From assembly GCA_012845835.1 (NCBI GenBank), contig JABAKD010000013.1, positions 14,625,016 through 14,689,015 of the forward strand: 64,000 nt of DNA, read 5' to 3'. This document shows, in pieces, positions 1 to 11,050 of the stretch; position 1 is the stretch's first letter; each line of letters opens with the position of its first letter. Position numbers and translations under genes: made by a program. The stretch is from Undaria pinnatifida (Eukaryota > Sar > Phaeophyceae > Laminariales > Alariaceae). Below the pieces are notes generated by a model, which was given only the letters and a program-made list of their open reading frames with translations, was not told the origin of the DNA and made no database searches.

Positions 1-325
1 AAATTGGCACGCATGATGGAGGTAATTGGTTCGATTGCTGTGTTTTTACTGCATGCATGCCCGCTGGTCGTGTCGCTGCAGCATTCTAGGCAGCCCGCGT
101 ATTCTTCCCTGTGTTAACGACTACCTACCGTGAGGTTTCGTACGGTGCATGCAGTACTCCAGACAGCAACCGCTGCGGTCAGTGGCCTCGAGTTGGATAG
201 TTCTCGGAACGGGGGGACTCCATGCTTCAATAGTAGTAATAGCAGCAGTAGTAGTAGTGAGTGGATACCCCCGGCGCGGGCTTGCTGTTTATTATGGTTC
301 AGTTTGCATACCACCAGGAGTTGTT
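1..325. other. No gene seen; GTA/AGT microsatellite
   Basis: Short open frames run across this stretch on both strands, but none resembles a known domain and they overlap a trinucleotide run (AGT/AGC units, about 230-260). A related TAC/TAG run lies at about 443-466 inside the neighbouring MITE. Confidence 0.5.
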
Positions 326-583
326 CTACGGTAGCCCCTCCAACTTTTCTTTGCAGAAATCGCCGGTTTTGGAAACCATCTCTTGGCCGTATGTCCTGAG
401 ATACGGTGCCCCTTGCCACCTCGATGCCATCGTTCGATAGTACTACTACTAGTGTAGCAGTAGTAGTCCTTTGCAACCAAGGAAATACATGACGATATGT
501 TATTCATAGCATCATTCCTCGTGTCAAGCAGCCATGAAACGTTCGCTAAACAAAGTCGCTGGTTTCGGGAGGGGCTACCTTAG
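326..583. mobile_element. MITE-like element, copy 1
   Basis: This 258-bp segment matches 10,808-11,050 along its whole length. It begins CTACGGTAGCCCC and ends GGGGCTACCTTAG, so the ends are imperfect inverted repeats of about 15 bp. Just inside each end is a conserved GAAATCGC-type motif. Size, terminal inverted repeats and lack of coding capacity are typical of a non-autonomous DNA transposon. I could not define a clear target-site duplication, so the superfamily is not assigned. Confidence 0.65.
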
Positions 584-1540
584 AATCAGTCCCAGGTAGG
601 TGGTATTGTCTTCGTTTCCCTTTCCAGGTAACTTGTACGCCTTCTTCGTCTGTTTTAATATAATGCGCGTTTTTGGTTCGAAGCGTGGTGATTCCCAGCC
701 GAAAAGTGATTTCATTGCGTATGGTTTTTCTAATCGCCTTCCTACCATAATGGCTCTTCTTGTTGTACCGTTGTGTGAACGCGGACTCTTGATGTTTCAC
801 AATCGTTCATGTGAAAACAACATAAATTAGCAACCTTCCGCGTTTGTTACTTATAATATCAAATTACCTGTTAAACAGTTGGCTGCTTACGATTACACCA
901 CTATTGATTGATCACTCAAAGCAACAGATAGTAAGCAACGCCAAGCACCCCAGGCTGTGGAGTTGATGGGTGCACCCGAGCTGCCCTGTAAGGAGACCCG
1001 ACGAGGGCGTCAAATAGGTGGTGGAAGATTGTGCTTCCGGCGCACCTTTTTGTCTTATGGCAAATATTTTTTTATGGCACCACGTGTAGAAGGCATGGTG
1101 CGGCATGCCGTACCACGCTTTTCCTGCGCCGCATATCTATTGCCGCACTTTTTTTCTCCTTATTATGGGGCGAAAACACCTGTTGTTGTGCGGGTCTTTT
1201 TTACGCCGAAAATTGTTTTTGGGTCTGTTTCGCCGCAGACGAAAAAAGAGTTGAACCTGTTTTTGTTTTGCTTTCTTTCGTCTTAGACGCACACGTTTTG
1301 AGTATATTTACACATATATGGTAAAACAAACGGTCTCAGGGGGGGCTCCGGCGGCCCCTGCGGGGACCTCGCGCACCAAGCACGAACCGAACGCTTATTT
1401 TACGCCCTGGACCCGACACCAACAACGCGGTATGATACCGTATGCATATGCATTGATTCCCTGGAGGAAGGAATAGCCATCCCAAGGTAGCGATGCCAGC
1501 AGGAACAAAGTGTCTGAGCTCCTAACATGAGGAGCTCAAT
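584..1540. other. Intergenic, nothing recognised
   Basis: Only short open frames of up to about 109 codons occur, without recognisable domains. The part around 1,030-1,270 is rich in T runs and CCGCA/CGCCG words. I see no transposon ends, RNA genes or strong repeats. Confidence 0.5.
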
Positions 1541-1935
1541 GTATCATGTGATGGTATCATGTTATGGTATCATGTTGTGGTATCATGTTATGGTATCATG
1601 TTATGGTATCATTTTATGGTATCATGTTATGGTGTCATGTTATGGTATCATGTTGTGGTATCATGTTATGGTATCATGTTATGGTAACATTTTATGGTAT
1701 CATGTTATGGTATCATGTTATGGTATCATGTTGTGGTATCATGTTATGGTATCATGTTATGGTATCATGTTATGGTATCATTTTACGTATGGTATCATTT
1801 TACGTATGGTATCATGTTATTTATGGTATCATGTTATGGTATCATGTTGTGGTATCATGTTATGGTATCATGTTGTGGTATCATGTTATGGTATCATGTT
1901 ATGGTATCATTTTATGGTGGTATCATGTAATGCTA
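1541..1935. repeat. 13-bp minisatellite, about 30 units
   Basis: The unit is ATGGTATCATGTT with rare variants (TTGTGG, TTTTATGG, TTTTACGT). Because 13 is not a multiple of 3, all three forward frames stay open and give spurious M/V/S/C/Y/G/I-rich reading frames of 78 to 173 codons. Confidence 0.95.
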
Positions 1936-1980
1936 TTATATTCCCCTCCGGGAGCCTTGCAGCCCCTTAATCATCCTTCT

Positions 1981-2284
1981 TATTTTTTCTCACACTTTTA
2001 CTTTCCAGCTTTTGGACGAGGAGTGGTCACAGGTGTCGTCCCTTTCCCCCCCCCGGTTCTTGCCTTCAATTTTTATCGCGCATAGAATTCAGCAATCCCA
2101 CTACTCGTCGATTTTTCATCGTGTATTGCTAACTCACGCTCTCGCGCTTTCCGCAAGTCAGTTTGTGCACAAGAAAAAGTCCCGAACCTATACGAGTATG
2201 CACTCGGCGGGGCTTGAACTCACGAAACTGACCTGTTCCAGGCTCGAGGATAACCTGATACCATACGCCACCGAGGCGACAGGT
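1981..2284 (-). mobile_element. SINE-A (tRNA-derived), minus-strand copy
   Basis: Read on the minus strand, this begins with a tRNA-like head (GCCTCGGTGGCGTATGG, then TCCTCGAGCCTGG) and a box-B-like GAGTTCAAGCCCC. The body contains the CTCACGCTCTCGCGC word in inverse sense, and the element ends in an A-rich tail next to 1,981. It aligns end to end with 6,045-6,346 and 13,577-13,882. The A- and B-box-like elements support pol III transcription. It is a SINE, not a functional tRNA, since no full cloverleaf with CCA-side pairing is evident. Confidence 0.8.
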
Positions 2285-2339
2285 CTATACTCACCCCAAA
2301 CATGATCGAAGAAGGCATTCGTTCGCGCTAGCCGACCAA

Positions 2340-2857
2340 GCCGACCTAGCCCTGCCTAGTATTCTCTTTGTTTTGCTTTTCTTGTCTTTTTCTTCTCTTT
2401 TCTTGCCTTTTAATTTTCCGTTTTGTTTCGTTTTCTTCTCTTTTCTTTCCTTTCCTTTATCTTCTCTTCTTTCTTTCTTTCTTTCTTTCTTTTCTCCAAT
2501 TGACTTACACCTGTCGTGCGTATGCGTAGTGATAGATACAACGTGTAATGTATACGTGGTATTGTTCCTTGGGTGGCAATCGGAATAGTTGGTTTCTCCA
2601 GGCGTGAGTAATGAGACGTATGCACCGGCGTGGACCTGGCACATCGTAGACTGACTCTCGATTTCACCTTTATATGTTTCTGGAGGCATGAAATGCGTCA
2701 GCTGTGAAATATGCGTGCACCACCTTGGGTTGTGTGTGTTTTTCCTGGGTATTCCTCATCTCAAGAGTGACTGGAGCCTGTCCTGTGACCACGGACTTTA
2801 TTATGCGAGTTAATTTGAGAACAACAACAGCAACAACAACAACAACAACAACAAGTA
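2340..2857 (+). mobile_element. (CAA)n-tailed retroelement, copy 1
   Basis: This copy has a polypyrimidine tract (TTTTCTT/CTTTC units, about 2,360-2,500), a conserved body (starting near GGGTGGCAATCGGAATAG) and a 3' (CAA)n tail at 2,821-2,857. Relatives lie at 2,862-2,971, 3,232-3,519, 5,030-5,303 and, inverted, 61,345-62,041. Variable 5' truncation with a shared simple-repeat 3' end points to LINE-type target-primed retrotransposition. No open frame is long enough for a reverse transcriptase, so it is probably non-autonomous. Confidence 0.7.
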
Positions 2858-2861
2858 GTCC

Positions 2862-2938
2862 TAAATCTCAAGAGTGACTGGAGCCTGTCCTGTGACCACG
2901 GACTTGATTATGCGAGTTAATTTGAGAACAACAACAGC

Positions 2939-2970
<32 letters not shown>

Positions 2971-2971
2971 G
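2862..2971 (+). repeat. (CAA)n-tailed element, 5'-truncated tandem copy 1b
   Basis: About 110 bp repeat the last part of copy 1 (CTCAAGAGTGACTGGAGCC through the CAA tail) almost exactly and immediately follow it. This could be a local duplication or a second, heavily truncated insertion into the tail. Confidence 0.75.
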
Positions 2972-3231
2972 TAGTCCTAAAACAAACTAAACTCGTGAAA
3001 TTGTTCGACTAACCGGCACGAGCAGACTTTCCTCACTTCTAGACGGAGTCTACAGGCAAGTATAAGATTTTTCCGCTCAAAAGTACACCTCCTAGGCTAC
3101 GGTGGGATAACTCGGAACTACACACACCCCTTACCTTACGTAGACACTAATTTATAGCAGACAAGACACCCCGCCACACGCCACATGAGCACTCCCGGTG
3201 ATATGTTGTTGTTTTCTCACATTGATCTAAC

Positions 3232-3519
3232 TCTTGGGTGGCAATCGGAATAGTTGGTTTCTCCAGGCGTGAGTAAGTGAGACGTATGCACCGGCATGGA
3301 CCTGGCACATCGTAGACTGACTCCCGATTTCACTTTTATATGTTTCTGGTGGAGGCATGAATTGCGCCAGCTGTGATATATGCGTGTACCACCTAGGGTT
3401 GTGTGTTTTTTTCCCTGGGGTATCCCTCAGCTCCAGAGTGACTGGAGCCTGTCCTGTGACCACGGACTCGATTATGCGAGTTAATGTGACAACAACAACA
3501 ACAACAACAACAACAACTC
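3232..3519 (+). mobile_element. (CAA)n-tailed element, copy 2
   Basis: This copy matches the body and tail of copy 1 from CTTGGGTGGCAATCGG to the CAA run. It lacks the upstream pyrimidine tract, as expected for 5' truncation. Confidence 0.75.
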
Positions 3520-4226
3520 TTGTCAATAATCTAGAATCCATGGTCACACAAATGTGCTGGAGTTAGGAAGATCCGAAAAACCAAATGAAATCGAAAATCG
3601 TCCGGGAAATACCACGCTTTCCCGCCTACAACGCACGATACGAAGATGGCGCACGAATGAAAACGTCCAATGTGCAAACCTAACTCACATGGCAGCGGGT
3701 ATCCACTCAACTACAGCATAGAGTTCCCCTGTTCCCACAACTAACCAACTCGCGGCTACAAACTACAGTGGTTGGGCGGCCTACGCCGTACGAACTGCAC
3801 AATAATCGTGAGCGCAGACGAACGCTCCTGCTGTCTAGAGTGCTGTCAGAGTGACGACCCGCGGGCATGCAGTGAAACAAGAGCAATCAAACTAAAAACC
3901 ACAGCACAAATGTGTCTGATCGCCGCGCCTTCCCGAGTTATTTGAAAGGTTGCAGCGCAGCTTCGACGCCCGTGTCTGAAAATTGAAAATTGCGGGGCGT
4001 CGTTCCCCGTGAAGGGTATAAAACTCTTCTACAAACTCTACAAAATCCAATGACGTGAGCAACATGTTGTACTACACTAACTCGCAAAGAAACCCTGGAT
4101 AAAAGACGATCGCTGCTCTCGTGAAGATGATGGTGTGCGTGCGGGTCGTGGGTTTCCGTGTGCCATTCTCCTGCTGTGGCTATCCACGGCCGCCTCATCG
4201 CCTTAGCTCACTCGGCCCGCTCCTTC
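3520..4226. other. Intergenic, nothing recognised
   Basis: No coding, RNA or repeat signal is clear here. Short frames on either strand lack domains. Confidence 0.45.
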
Positions 4227-4515
4227 GCACTTGCTCTCGTTGACACTCAATTCCAATCGGTTCCCCTCTTCCCCTGTCCCAAAAAACAAAATGTTCCACG
4301 CAGCTTGCGTTGCTGATCTGAAAAACAAAATTCTCGTTCAGGGAGAATTCAACCCGTCTCTTCCCCGCCCGTACTTGCTCTCGTTGACACTCAAATCCAA
4401 TCGGTTCCCCTTCTCCCCCGTCCCAAAAAACAGAATATTCCACGCAGCTTGCTGTGCTCATCTCTGAAAAACCAAAAAAAACGTTCAGAGAGAGTTCAAT
4501 CCGTCTCTTCCCCGC
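4227..4515. repeat. Two tandem units of about 143 bp
   Basis: Units start at about 4,228 and 4,371, each with the word ACTTGCTCTCGTTGACACTC and a later TTCCACGCAGCTTGC. Divergence is modest. A short 19-bp triplication (CGTACGACCCAA units) follows at about 4,721-4,772. Confidence 0.85.
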
Positions 4516-5029
4516 CCATCGACGGCCAGTCACCCTCCTCCTTCGTCGTGAAACCCAGCCTCCTGCCAGCGCAGTTCCCTCCACGCAAACCGAGCCTGTG
4601 CCGCAGTGTAGCTCGTGGTGGCGACTGCCTCCGCGCACGAGCATCGCGATTAAGCATTGCTGCTCCGCCGCTGCTGCCCCAAAAGACGCTCAAATCGTAG
4701 GTGACCGTGCCTAACGCATCACGTACGACCCAATGCACCTCGTACGACCCAACGCACAACGTACGACCCAACTCTACCGCCGCGCCTAAGCCTCGCGGGC
4801 ACACGCAGCAGCAAGAAGGTATCACTCCTTGAGGGTGAGTCCGGCCTTACAGCCGCCAGAAAGACCCCCCCCACTCGCTACAAGCCTGCTAGGGCATGCT
4901 TCGCAGCATGCCTTACCGAGGCGGCAAGGGGAACGGAGGAATATGCACATACATACGCTTTTTGGTTCGTTGGATACCACACCCACTGCAAAGTTGCTTC
5001 ATAAGCAACTACCTGGCACCAGATTTCAG

Positions 5030-5303
5030 CTGCGGTCTTTGAAACGTATGTACCAGTATGGGCCTGTCACGTACGTGCGCCTACTTCCCGCTTCATTTTT
5101 ATATTTTTGGCGGATATATGACGTTCTTCAGCTACGTACGCGTTCATGCCAGGTATTGTACGTGTACCGACTCCGTGCGGTATGGTTTCACTCACTCCAG
5201 AGTGACTCAAGCCTGTTCTGTGACCACGGACTTGATTGTTGCGGTTTAATGTGAGAACAATAACAACAACAACAACAACAACAACTACAACTACAACAAC
5301 AAC
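5030..5303 (+). mobile_element. (CAA)n-tailed element, diverged copy 3
   Basis: The 3' part (CTCCAGAGTGACTCAAGCC, TGTGACCACGGACTTGATTG and the CAA/CTA run at about 5,258-5,303) is clearly related to copies 1 and 2. The 5' part aligns only weakly, so this is an old copy. Confidence 0.6.
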
Positions 5304-5648
5304 CAGATATATCAAACTCCAAAAGCGTCAGAAAGCCATCACGTCACCATTCACCCACAACACTGCTCATGCTCTTCCTAACCACCTAAGGCCTAACGAC
5401 CGACTCCGGTGTACGAAGTTTGGTACCATTATTTACAGACAAAAATTGAAAATTGTCGCCTGTCGTCGTATCGGTACTTGTAAAACAGATTAATTCGCAA
5501 TGCTACGGCGGTGTACGAGTCGTACAGTTCTCCTGAGCGCCCTAGTCTATAGAGACAACGGTATAGACACAACGGTTTAACACGATTACGAATTGATGAT
5601 TATGGCAGGAGGTATTTGTCAGCGGGCCAAGGGTCTCTGAGGTGGGAT
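5304..5648. other. Intergenic, nothing recognised
   Basis: No gene, RNA or mobile-element end is visible between the (CAA)n element and the LTR-like repeat. Confidence 0.4.
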
Positions 5649-6039
5649 TGTTGACGTCACCATCGAAATACAATATGGTGGTGGTGTCTGTAACCACGGC
5701 ATACGGTAATTTTTTGTCCGACGCCTGTTCCGCGAAGCGCAACGTGAACTGGAAGGGCATTGCGGTCACGCGCGGCCTGCGTGAAGTCTTCCCACCAGTG
5801 GCCCCGGGAGATCCGACGAAGGGGCAAAGAAAATGCAAATATGATTGCGTTATAATATAGCTCCGAAACCAAATTCATAAAGTTCGTGTAGACACATTGA
5901 AAGCACTTGTTCCGACTACAGCACAGCGACAAAATGTGTCTCAACTACATTTCCCGCCGCCGGCGCCATGAGTACGCCCAGCACCATTTTCGCGACCGAG
6001 GTAGGACGGCGAAAGGTCGCGTGTCGTGTTGCGCGCAAC
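5649..6039 (+). repeat. LTR-like direct repeat, left copy
   Basis: About 390 bp here repeat at 6,367-6,758. Each copy starts TGTTGACGTCA, which contains the CRE-type palindrome TGACGTCA, and ends near TGTTGCGCGCA, so it has the TG...CA form of LTRs. An AT-rich stretch (TTATAATATAG, right copy CATAACATAG) sits about 200 bp in and could be a TATA box. The two copies enclose only a SINE-A and about 25 bp of other sequence. Confidence 0.5.
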
Positions 6040-6044
6040 GACCC

Positions 6045-6346
6045 GGTCACCCCGGTGGCGTATCAGGTTATCCTCGAGCCTGGTATAGTTCAGTTTGGTG
6101 AGTTCGAGCCCCGCCGAGTGCATACTCGTGTAAATTCGTTGGGACTTTTTCTTGTGCGCAAATTGACTTGCGGCAAGCGCGAGAGCGTGAGATAGCAACA
6201 CTCGATGAAAAATCCACGAGCAGTGGGGTTGCTGAACCCTGTGCGCGATAAAAAAATGAAGGCAAGAACCGGGGGAAAAGGGACGACACCTACCTGTTAC
6301 CACGGCTTGTCCAGAAGCTGGAAAATAAAAGTATGAGAAAAAAAAA
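6045..6346 (+). mobile_element. SINE-A (tRNA-derived), plus-strand copy
   Basis: The head is GGTCACCCCGGTGGCGTATC, followed by the box-B-like GAGTTCGAGCCCCG about 50 bp on. The body contains GCAAGCGCGAGAGCGTGAG and AAAATGAAGGCAAGAACC, and the tail is A-rich. It is near identical in layout to 13,577-13,882. It lies between the two LTR-like repeats. Confidence 0.8.
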
Positions 6347-6366
6347 GAGGTTCAATCCTCGGGGAG

Positions 6367-6758
6367 TGTTGACGTCACACCATGAAAACACAATATGGTG
6401 GTGGTGCCCGTAACCACGGCATACGGCAATTTATTTTCCGACGCCTGTTCCGTGAAGCGCAACGTGATCTGAAAGGGCATTGCGGTCACGCGCGGCCTGC
6501 GTGAAGTCCTCCCACCAGTGGCCCCGGGAGATCCGACGAAAGGACAAAGAAAATGCAAATATGATTGCGTCATAACATAGCTCCGAAAACAAATTCATAA
6601 AGTTCGTTTAGACACATTGAAAGCACTTGTTAATACTGCAGCACAGCGACCAAATGTATATCAACTACATTTCCCGCCGCCGGCGCCAAGAACAGGCCCA
6701 ACAGAATTTTCGCGACCAAGGTAGGACGGCGAAAGGTCGCGTGTTGTGTTGCGTGCAG
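6367..6758 (+). repeat. LTR-like direct repeat, right copy
   Basis: This partner of 5,649-6,039 keeps its ends and length, with scattered substitutions. Between SINE tail and repeat lies GAGGTTCAATCCTCGGGG, itself T-arm-like. Confidence 0.5.
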
Positions 6759-8089
6759 CACGCCTTGCGGCGCTTGTTGTACTTTACAGCATATAGTCTC
6801 AAACCACACAAAAAGGTGCTCCAGCGCAACAGCTATTTCGTTCCCTGCCGGCAACCGATCACCGGCATCGCAGCATGCATGGCGACGACCTTTGCTGTCA
6901 TCTCAAGTTCAAGCCTGACCGCACTATAACCGCCGGTATCCGTGGCAATGAAAAGGCATGTTTCAGACCAACGCCTCTGACGTGATAGCACGTCCCTTCC
7001 TTGTGCTCACACCGCGTGTTGTTGCCGGTATCACCCTGGTCGTTGTCGGCCGCCTTGATCTCACATCTCTTGCTCGCGCATTCTAACGTTTGCCATGTAT
7101 TACGCCTGGACGCAGTCCTCTTTATATTGTCCATCATAACGAAGACGATGTACCAGACAACGAAGACCGCACCAACCAACAGTCCAGAGTATTGTCAACA
7201 GCAGAAAATGCTGATACATGTAGCCAGGATTTCTTGCGTGGCGTCGGTCACTCGCACCTTGGCCCTGCTGTCCTCTACAATAGCAACAATCGAAATATGA
7301 ACCAATGCAACATCGCAGATCAACTTTACTTTAAGAAAATGTGTTTGAACATCGCGCCTGACTCAAGTATGTGTGCTCTTCGCATTAGACCGATCATCTT
7401 TCCACCTATTTTTACATCCAGCACAACCAGTCTCCGTGCAGCACACCTCACGGAGAGACGAGCCCGATGGCCGCAAACTACGAGACAGATACAAATAACG
7501 CAAGATCTTTTGGCCATGGAATGCCGGTCATTTCCTGTTTCTAAGGATATGATATAGTATCTATATAATAGCACAGGCGCTCTCAATATACAAAATGCTT
7601 CATTGTTAATCGTGGACGTCATGTCGAACGCCTCCTCCCGTAATGTCGACCTTGGCTTGGCCTTGCAAGGGGTTAAGCCGACGCTGACACTCATCGATGA
7701 CTAAGTGTTGCAATTTAGTACGAGGTATATGGTACATCTGGCAAGGAAGTTATTTCAGAAACATCTCTCGCTTTAAGCTGGGGGAGATCTTGTTGCGAGA
7801 AGAGGGAGCTCGGGTCGTTGCCTAAGCGGACCGTAGACGTCTCGTTGCAATCGGGGCTCTGATGTTGCTGAATTGCTATCATTACAAACATATGTTATAA
7901 ACTTGAAGCATAGTTTGGAGCAAGAAGTCGCCGTAACACACCCCTCCCGCGTCAAGCGTGAAGAGGTCTTACAGTGAGATTTGGGAGCTTGGGTCGTTCT
8001 CATAGAAGAGGACTTTTGTCGCTCGGCTGCATTTAGGATCAGAACTTCATGCAGTCAACAATTATGAGCATCCCATGTTTAAGCCAATT
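6759..8089. other. Intergenic; one diverged dispersed repeat
   Basis: About 7,390-7,485 resembles 15,700-15,795: both carry TTTCCACC, CAGCACAACCA/TAGCACAACCA, GAGAGACGAG and a following GCAA-CTAC. Nothing else is recognised. Open frames up to 155 codons have no recognisable domain. Confidence 0.4.
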
Positions 8090-8218
8090 GTAGTGTAGTG
8101 TAGTGTAGTGTAGTGTAGTGTAGTGTAGTGTAGTGTAGTGCTGTGCAGTGCAGTGTAGTGCTGTGCAGTGTAGTGTAGTGTAGTGTCAGTGTAGTGTAGT
8201 GTAGTGCAGTGCAGTGTA
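8090..8218. repeat. GTAGT pentanucleotide microsatellite
   Basis: Units of TAGTG with some CAGTG variants fill this stretch. The minus-strand frame across it (L-H-Y-T-T repeats) is a by-product. Confidence 0.95.
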
Positions 8219-9062
8219 TAGGCCGCGCGTTGGGTAGCGCATTTACATGGTTGACATCTATATGCGATCTGAGATTGACGGTATGTTTAGAACCGCAGGC
8301 GTCTGCGGTCGGGCGGAACATTTCGACCACTGAGTGTAGAACCCTCTCCCGCGCAAGAGACTCTGTGTATGTCACTGAAAAAAATGCCTTGGAAAGGATT
8401 CTGCTGGAGCAACGCAACAAACAAAAAGCAATACGGAACAACTGCCAATCTTAGACGCCTAAACCTGTCCAGAGGCAATTGGGTACCCACTGGCGCGACT
8501 GCCCCTGAGCCACTGACAAGAGGGACACTTGACGTCAACCTCCTACCGTTGCGTTGGCTCTCGCCGTATTGCTCTCGTCACCTCCTCCCTCTTCTTTGCG
8601 TCATGCGCCTCAAATCGGACGTATTTATGTGAGATTGGGGCGGTCATTTCGAGAGGGAATGTTTTTGGCCGGCAGAGTCGTGACAGGCCGAGGTACCTAC
8701 TCCCCCTCACGGGTAACTTTCTGCACCGCATGACCCTCTCCGACTGCCCAGTGGCGCATACATGACTTGCATGGCACAACACGTTTTCGGTTGACACCGC
8801 AACGCTTTCTTGATGGATCCCAAGACCATCGGGTACACTACTAATACAGTTGGCTGGTTTTGTTGTTGAACAGGCTCGCGTCTCTCGCCAGCGAAGTTGC
8901 TAACGACAATAATAGGTAGGAAGAGCATGACGGTGTCACACGCAGGAGGAAGTACACACGGAGCCAGCTGGGGATGGGAAACACGGTTTCTTGTTGCAGC
9001 ACCGACTGCGATATATCATATATGGTAGGTCGCCCCGGCCTATCTAACGAGTAACCTCGAAT
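8219..9062. other. Intergenic, nothing recognised
   Basis: Several short frames of less than 90 codons occur on both strands without domains. No repeats shared with the rest of the window were noticed. Confidence 0.4.
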
Positions 9063-9375
9063 GCGCTAGTAGGTAAATGGTTAGGGTCAGGGGTTCAATC
9101 CTCTGTATTAAGATTTGCACTGCTAGACACACCGACCCCTGCCGAGAGCGGTCGATAGCGCCTTCAGAAGCACAGTTCGACGCGAGTCAGCTACGGATCA
9201 AAGTGCTGTACCCTTTCGCAACAAAAATGAAGGCGCATACCACGGCGGAGAGGGGGGGGAGAAGAGCTTTGCTTAGTGGGCACAGTTCTAAGTAATGGCT
9301 ATTAATAGGGAGGTAGTATGGAGGGAGAAGGGGTCAAAGAAAGTGCGACACAGAGAAATGATTTTATGCTGAAAT
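9063..9375 (+). mobile_element. SINE-B (tRNA-derived), plus-strand copy
   Basis: A tRNA-like head (GCGCTAGTAGGTAAATGG, then GGGGTTCAATCCTC as box B) is followed by a body with TGCCGAGAGCGGTCGATAGCG, TTCGACGCGAGTCAGC and AAAATGAAGGCGCATACC. It aligns with the reverse complement of 21,695-22,032 and with 13,885-14,085. The tail is short and purine-rich. Confidence 0.65.
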
Positions 9376-9818
9376 ATAAAAGCTTCCCGCGTATGTATGT
9401 GTATTTCTCTCCCATTCCGACCGTCTTTGTATGCCGTTGTCCTCGTGTAGTGTGTTATTCAGTCGTAGTGCGTGCGGTGAGTCCATGACAACTCCCGCTG
9501 TCACTGTTGTTGTCGCTGGTTTTGTTAAAGTGTGTGTCTTATAGTGTAATGTATAACGTAATGTCATGTCATGTTCGGCACTGCAGTTTCTGGCATTTTG
9601 TATTTTGTGCATAAACGCACGTTTTATGCCGGCTTCGCGCATGTGTATTTACCTAGCTACCCCCGGCTTGCAATATGTCGAGTCTATGATATTATGTACA
9701 TAGTACTTGCATCACGACAAGGAGAAACTAAGATTGAATCTGTAATGCCGAGGTCGTTGTTGCCGTCCATGAACGCTATTTCTGCTGACCTCTGGCACAT
9801 GACTGCATCTCAAGCGGT
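9376..9818. other. Intergenic, nothing recognised
   Basis: No supported gene or repeat is seen; the TGTAATGTATAACGTAATGTCATG stretch near 9,550 is mildly repetitive. Confidence 0.4.
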
Positions 9819-10136
9819 TTGGCCTGCTTACACTCGGCAAACCCACTCACGCTTACAATGCCCACTAGTGGTGCTAACAGCCACTCTAATAGACCAAGGT
9901 CTTGGAGTCGTGTCGATGAGCGAGCGGTGTCAGCGCCGCGGAACCTGGATATCTATACAGAAACACAAAACGCGGCAGCTGCTGCGGAAACGTCTAGCGT
10001 TCGGAAGGAAACGGGTTCATCAACTGATGTTAGTGTTGGATATGGTATCTCGAAGGCGTTTGTTCATCGTTCAATAAATCAAGTTGTATTGAAACGAGAA
10101 AAGTTGGGCATTTTGAAGGTGTTGCCAATCATTTGA
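9819..10136 (+). other. Orphan reading frame, 105 codons, doubtful
   Basis: This frame has a more protein-like composition than its neighbours (S/A/R/N-rich, with an internal Met near 9,858). It matches no family I recognise. It could be an exon, since G-rich and GT words follow, or a chance frame. No splice partners are evident. Confidence 0.15.
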
Positions 10137-10309
10137 TAAACGATATCGACACGATAAAGCGATCAAGAAGACCGAACGCCTTCCCAGGGGGACAAGAGAC
10201 ACGGTAACAAGCGCAAACAGCGAACGGGAGCAATTGGCGTTTTGTCAGAAGGTCAGCTTTATACGATTCCGAAATTGCAGGTCTGACCAGGTATATATTA
10301 CTAGGGCTG

Positions 10310-10590
10310 GACGGACTGTTGCCCGCCATGGGGCAACGAGAGGGGGGCCTTCCCTCTTGCCGCAAGGAGAGGGACTGCCTCCTTGCCACAAGAACGCCCC
10401 CCCGCCCCCCACACACGAATGCGGCAAAGTGGGGGACTCTCGTCCCTTGCCACAAGAAAGGAGGGTGGGGGCTTGCCACAAATCGGGGGCAAGCGGTCCC
10501 GCTTGGTTCAATGTGGGGGGGGGGCCCTATGCGACAAGGACCCTTTGTGGTACAAGGGAAGTGAATCCGCCCCCTTGCCGCATGGGGACG
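10310..10590. repeat. Cluster of TTGCCRCAAG-like words in G-rich DNA
   Basis: At least six words of the type CTTGCCACAAG or CTTGCCGCAAG/CATGG occur in about 280 bp, separated by G or C runs. The core is a near palindrome (CTTGC-N2-CAAG). The several overlapping frames on both strands reflect the G/C richness. Confidence 0.6.
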
Positions 10591-10807
10591 GACTCCGAAA
10601 ACAAGAAAGGACGAAGATGTGGGGATGGGCTGTATGAGCTTTGTTCTTGATTTTCACCTTCTTTGTCGTTGTGGGTGTTGTGTACCTGATAAAGTCTGAT
10701 ATTATTTCCGGATGCCTACCCGGTATATCGGTATGACATCGTTACCGATATCTCTGATACCGACATCATATAGTATCCTACTCGGTAGTAATACCTATCG
10801 AGTCTTA

Positions 10808-11050
10808 CTACGGTAGCCCCCCCAACTTTTCTTGAACGAAATCGCCGGTTTCAAAACCAGCTCCCGGTCGTATCTGATCTCCTGCAATACGGTGTCCCTC
10901 GACACCCTCCCCGACATCGTCGATCGATAGGCCTTTGCACACAAGAGAGTATATGGATACTTTGTTTTCAATGACATCCTTTCTCGTGTCGAGCAGCCAC
11001 GAAACGTTCGTTATAACGAAATCGCTGATTTTTCGGGGAGGCTATCGTAG
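10808..11050. mobile_element. MITE-like element, copy 2
   Basis: This 243-bp copy begins CTACGGTAGCCCCCCC and ends GGGAGGCTATCGTAG. Its left end and the reverse complement of its right end match at 13 of 15 positions. It aligns throughout with 326-583, sharing GAAATCGCCGGTTT near the left end and CGAGCAGCCACGAAACGTTC near the right. Confidence 0.7.

Noticed and set aside
1527..2085. Long plus-strand reading frames of 147 and 173 codons
   Set aside because: They are translations of the 13-bp minisatellite and run into a SINE; no protein signal.
6045..6125. Possible tRNA gene (also at 2,205-2,284, 9,063-9,115, 13,577-13,650 and 21,950-22,032)
   Set aside because: Box A/B-like motifs are present but full cloverleaf pairing is not, and each is the head of a repeated element; they are SINE heads.
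8079..8441. Minus-strand frame rich in H-Y-T-T
   Set aside because: It is the GTAGT microsatellite read as protein.
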